A stretch of DNA of 64,000 bases, from NCBI GenBank assembly GCA_021323855.1, contig JAJPKE010000024.1, positions 1 to 64,000 of the forward strand, given 5' to 3'. The position numbers and the translations under genes were made by a program. Under the pieces are notes generated by a model. That model was not told the origin of the DNA. It made no database searches and saw nothing but the letters and a program-made list of their open reading frames with translations. The first letter of the stretch is position 1. Each line of letters begins with the position of its first letter. Of this stretch, positions 18,128 to 25,494 are shown piece by piece. The DNA is from Chloroflexota bacterium. GTDB lineage: Bacteria; Chloroflexota; Ktedonobacteria; Ktedonobacterales; JADMIN01.

Positions 18128-18652
18128 TCAGTCGTCAGATCGCTCATAGATCGGGTGCTTGAACTGATCGGCAAGCTCCTCGTTGATGAGACGGATGCTA
18201 TGCCACTGCTCCGGTGTGAAGACGTGATGGCCGCCACGGCAATAGGGCTTGCCGCACTTGCGCTCATGGCTGGTGGCAAAGACGAGATTGTCACCCTCCA
18301 CGGTGATCCAGATGTGCTTGCGTGAATAGCCGTCGCCCCATTTGAGCAGCATCCCGTGCTGATATTCGTCGAAGCGCCCCAGGCCATAGAGATAATCGCG
18401 ATTGAAGCGGTGCAGGATGTCGAGAACGTGGCTCTCTTCCACGACACGCGCCACCTCCGGCGACATTTCAGTGGTCGCCTGCTCATCCAGGTCTTCGGCA
18501 GGGATGGTCAACTGGCGCGATGATCCCTGAACTTCGAGAATCATCTCGGTGATGCTCTGCGCTTCTTCATCGCTGAGCGCATGAGGTTGGCCGAGAATCT
18601 GTGGCTTCTGCTGACCATTTGCGCCATTCGCACCATTCGAGGTATCGCTCAT
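18128..18652 (-). CDS. conserved-looking protein of unknown function
   Basis: I do not recognise this 174-aa protein. The first 20 residues are an Asn/Gly-rich tail (GANGANG). Residues 25-75 are acidic and probably helical. The C-terminal half (about 78-170) is compact, with aromatic residues, WGDGYSRKHIWITVEGDNL and a Cys/His cluster CGKPYCRGGHHVF. Together these could form a metal site or an HNH-like fold. The ATG has AAGGAG about 12 nt upstream. It sits in the same direction as the pseudo-receiver and follows the J-domain/WD40 gene across a 200-bp gap that contains a dispersed repeat. Confidence 0.5.
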   Translation of the reverse strand: MSDTSNGANGANGQQKPQILGQPHALSDEEAQSITEMILEVQGSSRQLTIPAEDLDEQATTEMSPEVARVVEESHVLDILHRFNRDYLYGLGRFDEYQHGMLLKWGDGYSRKHIWITVEGDNLVFATSHERKCGKPYCRGGHHVFTPEQWHSIRLINEELADQFKHPIYERSDD

Positions 18653-18789
18653 CTTTTGCCCTTGCTCCTTGTATCGTCATCTCTCGTCATTTTTCGTCAT
18701 CACTCTTGCGTAATTCGGCCACTACTTGAGAGTCTACCACTCTCATTCCTGTCATGACCAACGGCGCAAATGTTATGCCGCAATCCAGA

Positions 18790-18827
18790 GACCTCACCCC
18801 CTGACCCCCTCTCCCATAGGAGAGGGG
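18790..18827. repeat. solitary copy of the GACCTCACCCC / CCCCTCTCC-hairpin repeat
   Basis: GACCTCACCCC (18790-18800), identical to the terminal repeat of the element at 47944-48115, is followed by a 9-bp hairpin CCCCTCTCC-CATA-GGAGAGGGG (18806-18827). No inverted partner is present nearby. It lies in the intergenic gap upstream of the gene at 18128. Confidence 0.8.
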
Positions 18828-18850
18828 AAACGCGTGTGGCGCGGCCAAGA

Positions 18851-20236
18851 TTACGCACGCCATAGCTCGGTGAGTCCGTTTTGCAGGGCGAAAGCGAGGA
18901 TAAGGTGATCTGTTGGTGGACCAAAGGTGAGGGCGGAAATCGGCGCGGCGCACTGCCATTGCTGCGCGCGTTGCCCCGATAATGTCTCATACAGATCAAG
19001 TCGCGGGCCAGTGGCAATGGCAAGATAACGGCCATCGGGCGCCAGCGCCATCTGCGCCTCGCTGCTGATGGGTCCAGTAGGAATCGTGCGCTGCTTGCCA
19101 TCGCCGCGCAGCGAAAAGAGCAGCGCCTCGCGTTCCTGGAAACTCGCGCAGGCCAGCGCAAAATCCGGCGTAACGGCAGTGGGGAACTGGAGATATTCGG
19201 CAGGCTGCGCGTATTGCGCCACGCAACGCGGCTCCATCACGCCGCGCACTGTGCGATGCTCTAAGTCCCAGAGGCGGACGATACGCGCAGCGGGCAACGC
19301 CGCCGTGCGGCCAGTGGATATCGTCAGCAACGAACGACCATCAGGCGAGAGCAAACGCTGCTGTACGCGCCACTGCGCCGGTTCATTGCCGCTTGCGCCA
19401 TGCAAGCGATTGCCCTGGCGCGCCTCGTAGCAGCGGATAGGCGTCGCCCAGGCGGGGTCAACCGGCCCGTCGAGCGGACGTGTCAAGATGCCGCTGCCCT
19501 GCCGTCCCGTATACGCCCAGCGAAAGGGGTCCTCATCAAAGAGAGCGAGCGGCGCATCTGGCAGCGCCAGCCGCACCCAGGCCGGCGTATCGAAGAGCGC
19601 AACATCCAGCGCGCCGCTGGGCGCTGAGGCGCCGATATGCCAGAGGCGCTGCCCCGTCAGCACATTCCAGACGCGGATGCCAAGCTGGAAACCCCAGGCT
19701 ACGGCCAGCGTCCCATTGGGAGAGAGTCGCACATCTTGCAAGACGCCACCGTTCGCCTCGCTGCCAAAGCTGAGCATGGCGATGCTGCGGGCAGTGCGCA
19801 TATCCCAAAGCTGGACACGCCCATCCAGTAGCCCCGCGCCCAGCACAGCGCCTGTGCCGGAGAACGAAAGCGCAGCAACGGGAATGGCATCGGGCGCAGC
19901 GAACGCATGGAGATACTGGAACGGTCCGCCGCTGTGGCGCAGTGTGCCGGTGCGTTTGGCCGTTTGCGGGCGGGGTGGCGTTGGTGGCTGGGCAGGTGAC
20001 GACTGATTGGGCGCAGGCACCGGCTGCGGACGCTGCGCATCATAGGTGCGGCGTAGCTCAGGGTCGCTCAGCACGCGATAGGCAGCGTTGAGTTGCTGCA
20101 TGCGTTCCAGGCTGCCAGTGCCCGCGACATCGGGATGATAGAGGCGCGCGAGCCGGCGAAAAGCGAGGCGAATCGTGGCGAGGTCCGCATCCTGCGGCAC
20201 CGCGAGCAGGGCATAGTAGTCCAGTTCTTCGGCCAT
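18851..20236 (-). CDS. J-domain protein fused to a WD40-like beta-propeller
   Basis: The 461-aa protein starts with a DnaJ J-domain (about residues 5-70) with the HPD tripeptide in ARLYHPDVAG and NAAYRVLSD, which should stimulate an Hsp70 (DnaK). A Pro/Gln-rich linker (about 72-100) leads to a C-terminal propeller of WD40-like repeats (RVQLWDMRTARSIAML, IRVWNVLTGQRLW, VRLWDLEHRTVRG, LDLYETLSGQRAQQW). The repeats are degenerate but periodic. The start is ATG 20236, with GGAGG 11 nt upstream; the frame also opens at TTG 20254. It is the last clear member of the paa operon strand, 47 bp after the zinc-ribbon gene, so it may be cotranscribed with the epoxidase genes. The client is unknown. Confidence 0.8.
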   Translation of the reverse strand: MAEELDYYALLAVPQDADLATIRLAFRRLARLYHPDVAGTGSLERMQQLNAAYRVLSDPELRRTYDAQRPQPVPAPNQSSPAQPPTPPRPQTAKRTGTLRHSGGPFQYLHAFAAPDAIPVAALSFSGTGAVLGAGLLDGRVQLWDMRTARSIAMLSFGSEANGGVLQDVRLSPNGTLAVAWGFQLGIRVWNVLTGQRLWHIGASAPSGALDVALFDTPAWVRLALPDAPLALFDEDPFRWAYTGRQGSGILTRPLDGPVDPAWATPIRCYEARQGNRLHGASGNEPAQWRVQQRLLSPDGRSLLTISTGRTAALPAARIVRLWDLEHRTVRGVMEPRCVAQYAQPAEYLQFPTAVTPDFALACASFQEREALLFSLRGDGKQRTIPTGPISSEAQMALAPDGRYLAIATGPRLDLYETLSGQRAQQWQCAAPISALTFGPPTDHLILAFALQNGLTELWRA

Positions 20237-20283
20237 GCGCGCGCCTACCTCCAACTTGTACCAGTAGCAATCATTATTGTCAG

Positions 20284-20511
20284 CTACTCAGATGTTTCTG
20301 CTGAGTCTTCTTCCTGTCGCATATACTCAAAAGGAGTACGACAAGAACGGCAATAATGTTGCTCTGTGGAGAGTTGCGAGCCGAAGCTGGCGAGGGGTTC
20401 GGTATCGGCGCTGTGGCAGAACGGGCAGCGCACTACGCGCGCGCGTTCTGTGTCGCGTTCTGCCTGTGGAAAATGTAAAATTTGTCTCGATGGTTGCTTA
20501 CCGCTACTCAT
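20284..20511 (-). CDS. PaaD-type C-terminal zinc ribbon encoded as a separate small protein
   Basis: The 75-aa protein matches the C-terminal zinc ribbon of PaaD/PaaJ: CPFC then, 22 residues on, CRSC followed by RTPFEYM, with the intervening SFGSQLSTEQHYC resembling the family's RFGST...C. In standard PaaD this ribbon follows the MIP18/DUF59 domain in one chain. Here it lies 6 bp after paaC, and the DUF59 domain is encoded separately at 21584-21964. It probably assists maturation of the PaaA di-iron centre together with that half. The ATG is weakly preceded by GGGAAG. The spacing indicates cotranscription. Confidence 0.75.
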   Translation of the reverse strand: MSSGKQPSRQILHFPQAERDTERARVVRCPFCHSADTEPLASFGSQLSTEQHYCRSCRTPFEYMRQEEDSAETSE

Positions 20512-20517
20512 AAGCTG

Positions 20518-21279
20518 TTACTTCCCTTGCTTATCAGCAGCGTTGAGCCGGTAGCGTATGGCGTCCCAGCGGTCCCAGGGGAGCGGCGCGGTGAGTTCCC
20601 AGCCGTCACCTGCGTGGCGGATGGGGATGGCGAGGTGGGCTGCCTCGATGGTGGGGGCAACGGCAGCCAGGAAGCGCGCACGCAGTTCAGAGGGCGGCGC
20701 ATCAAGCACACCAGCCGAGGCAAGCGTTTCGTCGTCGTCCTGCCCAAACCAGCAAAGCGTTTCGTCCCAGTCGCGTTGCAGCGCGCGTTCGATAGCCGCA
20801 TGCACCGCGCCGCCCTCACGCGCCAGACGCCGCACCCAGCCGTCACCGTGCATGGCGTGCGTGCGCTCCTCTTGCAAAACCTTACGGGCGCGCCCAGCCA
20901 GCGGCTCGTAGCTCGAAGCCAGCGCGGCGGCGAACACCGTCGTCAACGCGCCATCAATCAGCACATTGGCGGCAATGAAGTCTTCCCAGGCAGCGAAGGA
21001 TTGATCGAGATAGGAGACATTGGAGAAGACCGTGCGCGTCTCCGGCTCGTTCTCCGCGCCTGCCTCCGGTTGGAGCGAGCGTAGCAGCGGATAGAGCGCG
21101 CGAGCATGCCCAAGCTCATCCTGCGCCATTGCGGCAGAAGCCACCGCCGATTCGAGCGTTGGCGCGCCGCTACACCACTCAGCAAAGTAGCGACCAAGAT
21201 AATACTTGTTGTCGGCAAGGCGCGCGATCAGTTGCGCGATGGCGGTCTTCACGGCTGGCGTCTGCGTCACGTTCTGCAT
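20518..21279 (-). CDS. paaC: phenylacetyl-CoA epoxidase subunit PaaC
   Basis: PaaC is the structural ferritin-like partner of PaaA in the multicomponent monooxygenase that epoxidises phenylacetyl-CoA. The 253-aa protein has the family helical core with AQDELGHARALYPLL (about 50-65) and QEERTHAMHGDGWVRRLA (about 136-154). PaaC is normally catalytically inactive and stabilises PaaA. The ATG has AGGAG about 11 nt upstream. Its gene order is paaA, paaD half, paaB, paaC, zinc ribbon. No reductase subunit paaE or ligase paaK is in the window. Confidence 0.9.
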   Translation of the reverse strand: MQNVTQTPAVKTAIAQLIARLADNKYYLGRYFAEWCSGAPTLESAVASAAMAQDELGHARALYPLLRSLQPEAGAENEPETRTVFSNVSYLDQSFAAWEDFIAANVLIDGALTTVFAAALASSYEPLAGRARKVLQEERTHAMHGDGWVRRLAREGGAVHAAIERALQRDWDETLCWFGQDDDETLASAGVLDAPPSELRARFLAAVAPTIEAAHLAIPIRHAGDGWELTAPLPWDRWDAIRYRLNAADKQGK

Positions 21280-21310
21280 GAGAATGAAAGCTCCTACTGA
21301 ACAGAATGGA

Positions 21311-21580
21311 TCAGGCTTCGATGACCGTCACCAGCGTTTCGCGCGGCACCAGCGCCATCTCGACCCAGGCGAACTCATCATAGATGCTGCGTGCATAGAC
21401 GCGCGCCAACTCGATATCGTCTGCCTCCACCGTGCCCACCTGGCGCAGCGGCTCCTCATACGCGCGCCGCGCCAGCACCAGCCAGACGCGATCCGGCAGA
21501 ATATGCGGCTTCTGCGCTGTAGCCGATTGCTGTTCGTTTTCAGCGGCTTTTGGCGTCGCCTGCGTGGTTTTCTTGGCCAT
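21311..21580 (-). CDS. paaB: phenylacetyl-CoA epoxidase subunit PaaB
   Basis: The 89-aa subunit bridges PaaA/PaaC heterodimers in the epoxidase. The conserved core runs from about residue 30 (RVWLVLARRAYEEPLRQVGTVEADDIELARVYARSIYDE), with the PaaB hallmark of adjacent beta strand and helix. The N-terminal 25 residues are Lys/Ala/Gln-rich and look disordered. It lies 3 bp after the paaD N-terminal half and 31 bp before paaC, within the same operon. Confidence 0.88.
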   Translation of the reverse strand: MAKKTTQATPKAAENEQQSATAQKPHILPDRVWLVLARRAYEEPLRQVGTVEADDIELARVYARSIYDEFAWVEMALVPRETLVTVIEA

Positions 21581-21583
21581 AGA

Positions 21584-21964
21584 TTATACCGACACTCCAG
21601 AGAGCAAGAGCGCGTCGCGCCCTTCGCTGGTCAGGCGCGCTTTGGTCCAGACCGGCTCCCATACCACTTCAATGTCAACTGATGTCACACCAGCAATGCG
21701 CAGCAGGCGTGAGCGGATGTCGTCTTGAATCATCTCCATCGCCGGGCAGCCCATCGCCGTGTAGGTGAGTTCTACTGCGACCGCGCCGCCGCTACGCTGA
21801 ATAGAGACGATCAATCCCATATCCACCAGCGAGATGGCCAGTTCCGGGTCCTCCACCTCGCGCAGCGCATCCCACAGTTCGTTATGTGGATAGACGGCAC
21901 AGGCGTTGGATTCCCTGGATACCCCGGATGTTCGGGACGTGTTGGATGTCATAGGAGCGACCAT
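21584..21964 (-). CDS. PaaD N-terminal half (MIP18/DUF59 domain)
   Basis: The 126-aa protein contains a complete DUF59 iron-sulfur/metal-assembly domain, from VEDPELAISLVDMGLI to the C-terminus. It has the reactive cysteine in MGCPAMEMIQDDI, and WEPVWT plus SEGRDAL, which are specific to PaaD. It then stops where standard PaaD continues into a zinc ribbon. The N-terminal 25 residues are low-complexity (TSNTSRTSGVSR) and are encoded by a GGAT-rich imperfect repeat. The start overlaps the paaA stop by one base (TGATG), with GGAGG 7 nt upstream. The missing ribbon is at 20284-20511. Confidence 0.85.
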   Translation of the reverse strand: MVAPMTSNTSRTSGVSRESNACAVYPHNELWDALREVEDPELAISLVDMGLIVSIQRSGGAVAVELTYTAMGCPAMEMIQDDIRSRLLRIAGVTSVDIEVVWEPVWTKARLTSEGRDALLLSGVSV

Positions 21965-22908
21965 CAGGCGGCCTCCAAGAGACGCATCAGGCCACGATTG
22001 CCGCGCTGCACATGCTCCACAAACTCGGCGTTGCTGGGGCCGCGATTCTTCCAGCGCACCAGCACGTCATCCCAGGTAATCGCGCCATCTTCGAGAAGCC
22101 AGCGTTTCTTCTTCTCGTCGAAGGCGGCGGGGAAGGCGCAATCAATCACCCAACGTTTCTGCCCGTCATCGAAATGCGCTGGCACCTTGAAGCCAAGCTC
22201 CTGGCAGAGCGGCACAGCGGTGCTCATCCAGGTCTGGCGCAGTTCGTCGTTACTCTTTCCCTTGAAGCCAAAGCCAAGCTGCTCCGTGTGCTTCTTCAGG
22301 TCATCTGGCAGGCCGAACCACTCGACCGTCAGCAGGAACATCCAGTCAATCGCCTGCTGCAAACGCTCGTGTTCGGCGGGGTCGGGCGCGAGCTTGCGCA
22401 TCCACTGCTCGCCGTGGCGCAGATGGAACGTCTCTTCTTTATCCACCTTGACCAGCGCGCGCTTCCACGGGCCAAAGGTGGTGCTGTTGTAGATATCGCC
22501 AAGCAGCGTATAGCCGGCACGATCATAGAAGGCATTGGCAACGATCAGTTCGTAGAAGCTATCGAGCGGCACATCAAAGGCGTAGGGATATTTCCACTTG
22601 ACGGGATCGCGCCGGTAGATCAGTTCCTCGGTGTCTACCCCCAGATCGCGCAGCAGGCGATAGGCGATGTGCGCATGCCCAAGCTCATCCTGAATGATGG
22701 CGATGGCGGAGCCGAAAGAGTTGAGATTAGGCGCAAAACGCGCGGCATGGAAATAGGCCGGCGCGCTGATGAGTTCCGTATCGGCGGAGACGGTGAGGAT
22801 GCGCTTGATGCCCTCCAGATAGGTGGGACTCATATGCTCAACAGTCTCGATCAGCCGCTGTTCGCGGATGCGGTCCAGCACAGCGGCGTCGGTCAATGGC
22901 GCGTTCAT
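21964..22908 (-). CDS. paaA: phenylacetyl-CoA epoxidase catalytic subunit PaaA
   Basis: PaaA is the di-iron catalytic subunit that converts phenylacetyl-CoA to its ring-1,2-epoxide in aerobic aromatic degradation. The 314-aa protein has ferritin-like iron-ligand motifs QDELGHAHIAY (about 92-102) and KEETFHLRHGEQW (about 157-169). It also has WKYPYAFDVPLDSFYELIVANAFYDRAG in the middle. The ATG at 22908 has GAGGAGC 5-6 nt upstream; the longer frame to 23079 lies in the divergent promoter region and is rejected. It is the first gene of the operon. A PadR regulator is divergent, but nothing links it to paa control. Confidence 0.92.
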   Translation of the reverse strand: MNAPLTDAAVLDRIREQRLIETVEHMSPTYLEGIKRILTVSADTELISAPAYFHAARFAPNLNSFGSAIAIIQDELGHAHIAYRLLRDLGVDTEELIYRRDPVKWKYPYAFDVPLDSFYELIVANAFYDRAGYTLLGDIYNSTTFGPWKRALVKVDKEETFHLRHGEQWMRKLAPDPAEHERLQQAIDWMFLLTVEWFGLPDDLKKHTEQLGFGFKGKSNDELRQTWMSTAVPLCQELGFKVPAHFDDGQKRWVIDCAFPAAFDEKKKRWLLEDGAITWDDVLVRWKNRGPSNAEFVEHVQRGNRGLMRLLEAA

Positions 22909-23264
22909 CGGAAGCTCCTCTCGCAAGGATACAGCACATTCAGCAGCGCATGATCTGGATATATGGACGGCGCAGACTGGTCTATCTGATTTCTCACTAC
23001 CACCAAATGCTACAACACGAGCAGGTTTGTTCGCATCTACGATGGTAGAAGTGCAGTTGAAATCAGGGATCGTCGCCACTTCATATCTCCATTTGGATAT
23101 AGGTATTGTATCGGCAGCACTGGCCTCGCGTCAAGCAGTTCACGCATTTGCTGCGCAGAAAAAGCCGCTATGAAGAGAAGACTTGACAAGTTTGCCACAA
23201 GCCGCTATTATAACCACATCGGCTATAGTCGCAGTGAAACGACCTATTGCATAGTGAGGTTGGC
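22909..23264. other. 356-bp divergent region between paaA and the PadR gene
   Basis: It contains a good plus-strand promoter (23183-23211). I cannot place the paaA promoter with confidence, and I see no PaaR-like or PadR-like operator that I can name. Confidence 0.6.
23183..23211 (+). promoter_or_regulatory. promoter of the padR-permease operon
   Basis: TTGACA (23183-23188), a 17-bp spacer and TATTAT (23206-23211) form a near-consensus promoter about 53 bp upstream of the PadR start codon. Confidence 0.85.
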
Positions 23265-23675
23265 ATGGCTCATGACACCCAGGAGCCGGAGGCGCTCTTG
23301 CCGCTGACGCCGGCGGTGTACCATATTTTGCTGGCGCTGGCGGACGGCGAGCGGCACGGCTACAGCATCATGCGCGAGGTAGAGGCGTATACGGGGGGAC
23401 AGGTGCGCCTGGGGCCGACAACGCTCTATCGCTCCATCAAGCAAATGCTTGCCGCCGGATTGATCGTAGAAGCAGACGAACGCCCTGATCCAGAACTGGA
23501 CGACGAACGGCGCCGCTACTATCGGTTGACCACCTTCGGCAGACAGGTGGCGCTGGCAGAGACACAGCGGCTCTCGCAATTGCTGGCGGTGGCGCAGGCC
23601 AAACGGCTGGCGCAGGATAGCAGCATTGGGGGTATATCAGGGATTCTGCCAGGACAGCTAGGAGGCGCGCGATGA
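23265..23675 (+). CDS. PadR-family transcriptional regulator
   Basis: The 136-aa winged-helix repressor has a typical PadR N-terminal domain: PLTPAVYHILLALADGERHGYSIMREVEAYT, then RLGPTTLYRSIKQMLAAGLI and RRYYRLTTFGRQVALAE. A short C-terminal helix region serves dimerisation. The ATG at 23265 has GTGAGG about 6 nt upstream; the TTG at 23247 lacks a site. The stop overlaps the next gene by 4 bp, so it very probably controls the membrane protein that follows, as in many PadR-permease pairs. Confidence 0.9.
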   Translation: MAHDTQEPEALLPLTPAVYHILLALADGERHGYSIMREVEAYTGGQVRLGPTTLYRSIKQMLAAGLIVEADERPDPELDDERRRYYRLTTFGRQVALAETQRLSQLLAVAQAKRLAQDSSIGGISGILPGQLGGAR

Positions 23676-24655
23676 TTGAAACGACGCCTTCGAGACGGCA
23701 AGCAGGAGTATCGCCCGCGCCCCGCATTATCGCCACGACGCTGCATGTCTACCAATGGCTTCTGCTGATCTGCCCACTTGAGTTCCGCAGGGAATATGGC
23801 GCACAGATGTTACAGGTGGCGCGCGCCTCCTGCCGCGCGGCCTATAAACAGCGCGGCGCGCAGGGCGTCATGCGGCTCTGGTTCTCGATGCTCGGCGATG
23901 TCATCACCGGCGCGAGCGCCGAATATCTCAGCACTATCGAAAGGTCTTTGAGAATGAATAGATTACGCGCGGCAGCAATTACTGTCTTCTGCGCTTACAT
24001 TGCCTTTGTGGTGGCCGGGCTAGGCTTTCAGAAGATGACCGAGGGCGTGGATAAAGCAGGCGTCATGCAAACCTATCCCACCATTGGCGGTTCGTTCTAT
24101 CTGATTGAAGCTGGCTCGGTGGTGTCACTGCTGGCGGTGCTGGCCGGTGGGCTGCCAATGGCGTTCGCTGCGTTGCGGCAGGCGCTGGCGGCGAAGCGCT
24201 GGGGTGTCGTCGCGCTGCTCTTCGTGCCAGTGCCGTGCTTCGCCATATTAGTTGCCTATGTTGTCCTGGTGAAAACTGATACATTGCCAAAGAGCGACCG
24301 GGCGATTCAACTGGTTACCCTCTTTATCGCGCTGGCAATCATCAGCACGGCATCGGTGGCAATTGCCATAGCGCGCAGCAACCTCAGCGCGCAGGTGATC
24401 GGTTTCGTGCGCTGGCCGGCAATCATCACGGCGCTGGCGATGGCGGTGATGTGCGTTGCAACGGTTGTCTGGGGAGTCAGCCTGCGCGCCGATGCGCCGC
24501 AATGGTTCAGCCTGGATGGAGGCGGAGACCTCTACAGTTATCGGATTTTCACCTGGCTGCGTGTCGTCATCATCATGGCAATTGCGACACTGATCGCCAT
24601 CATTGCCGCTGTACGCGGATTCTCGACCCGCACACCATCCACTCAGGCGCCATAG
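23672..24655 (+). CDS. PadR-associated membrane protein
   Basis: The 327-aa protein is translationally coupled to padR (ATGA overlap). The N-terminal cytoplasmic part (about 25-90) contains CPLEFRREYGAQMLQVARASCRAAY and LWFSMLGDVITGASAEYL, a conserved segment seen in proteins next to PadR regulators in Chloroflexota and relatives. Six hydrophobic segments follow (about 103-120, 145-165, 180-205, 215-235, 255-275, 295-315). No transport motif is visible and the function is unknown; a role in envelope stress or efflux control is only a guess. Confidence 0.7.
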   Translation: MIETTPSRRQAGVSPAPRIIATTLHVYQWLLLICPLEFRREYGAQMLQVARASCRAAYKQRGAQGVMRLWFSMLGDVITGASAEYLSTIERSLRMNRLRAAAITVFCAYIAFVVAGLGFQKMTEGVDKAGVMQTYPTIGGSFYLIEAGSVVSLLAVLAGGLPMAFAALRQALAAKRWGVVALLFVPVPCFAILVAYVVLVKTDTLPKSDRAIQLVTLFIALAIISTASVAIAIARSNLSAQVIGFVRWPAIITALAMAVMCVATVVWGVSLRADAPQWFSLDGGGDLYSYRIFTWLRVVIIMAIATLIAIIAAVRGFSTRTPSTQAP

Positions 24656-24666
24656 CGCACGACAAC

Positions 24667-25458
24667 TTATTCTTCGATCTGCCAACCTTCGTCGGCAAGC
24701 GCCATGTGGGCAGCAGCCTGCTCCGCCTGGCGCTTGTTCGTTCCCTCGCCACGACCGGCAACCCGCTCCCCCAACAACACCTCGACGGTGAAAACGCGGC
24801 TATGCGACGGCCCCTCCTGGCTCACCAACCGGTAGGTAGGCGTGATATTTAATTGCGCCTGCGCCACCTCTTGTAACAGCGACTTGTCATCTTTGAGCTG
24901 GCGTTTCGTCTTGATGCGCGCCAGTTCGGCCACCAGACGCGGCTCCAGAAATGCTCTGGTGGCACGCAAGCCGCCATCCAGATAAATCGCCCCAATCAAC
25001 GCTTCCATCGCACGGGCGATCAAGAGTTCGCGGTCACGTCCACCGGTAACTTCTTCGCCGCGCCCCAGACGCAGGTATGGTCCCAGCGGTAACTCACGCG
25101 CGAAGGTCGCCAGCGTGGAGGCGCGCACCAGCGAGGCGCGCAGATCCGTCAATTCGCCTTCATTGGCTTTGGGAAAGCGGCGATAGAGCAGTTCAGAGGC
25201 AACAATCGAAAGCGCGGCGTCGCCCAGGAACTCCAACCGCTCGTTCGAGACAACATCAGGCGCGGCATTTTCGTAGACATACGAGCGATGCGTCAACGCA
25301 TCCAGCAACAACTGGCGTCTGGTGAACCTTCTGCCCAGCGCCACTTCCAGTGATTCCAGCGCGTCATCTGTATTCTCTGAATCCTGAGATTCTGGCGATG
25401 CTGGTGACTCTGATGCAGTTTCGCCTGTGTCTGTCATGGGCGGCATGTCTTTCTTCAT
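24667..25458 (-). CDS. rnc: ribonuclease III
   Basis: RNase III cleaves double-stranded RNA during rRNA processing and mRNA decay. The 263-aa protein has an N-terminal acidic tail of about 30 residues, the endonuclease signature NERLEFLGDAAL (72-83, catalytic Glu76 and Asp80) and a C-terminal dsRNA-binding domain (DDKSLLQEVAQ... to AEQAAAHMAL). The second acidic cluster reads IARAMEALIGAIYLD. The Glu is kept, but the position usually occupied by Asp (or Asn in some bacteria) is Arg. The ATG has GAGGAG 8 nt upstream. It follows selD on the same strand after a 36-bp gap, so cotranscription is likely. Confidence 0.93.
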   Translation of the reverse strand: MKKDMPPMTDTGETASESPASPESQDSENTDDALESLEVALGRRFTRRQLLLDALTHRSYVYENAAPDVVSNERLEFLGDAALSIVASELLYRRFPKANEGELTDLRASLVRASTLATFARELPLGPYLRLGRGEEVTGGRDRELLIARAMEALIGAIYLDGGLRATRAFLEPRLVAELARIKTKRQLKDDKSLLQEVAQAQLNITPTYRLVSQEGPSHSRVFTVEVLLGERVAGRGEGTNKRQAEQAAAHMALADEGWQIEE

Positions 25459-25494
25459 CTCCGGCGCTCCTCATGGCTTCATGCCTATGCCTAC

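Noticed and set aside
20284..21964. Frameshift explanation for the two PaaD parts
   Set aside because: The halves are separated by intact paaB and paaC genes, so a sequencing frameshift cannot join them.
22012..22953. 313-aa open frame on the plus strand
   Set aside because: It is antisense to paaA, which has intact iron-ligand motifs.
23265..23675. PadR protein as regulator of the paa operon
   Set aside because: It is divergent from paaA but translationally coupled to its own membrane protein, the usual arrangement for local autoregulation. No shared operator was found.
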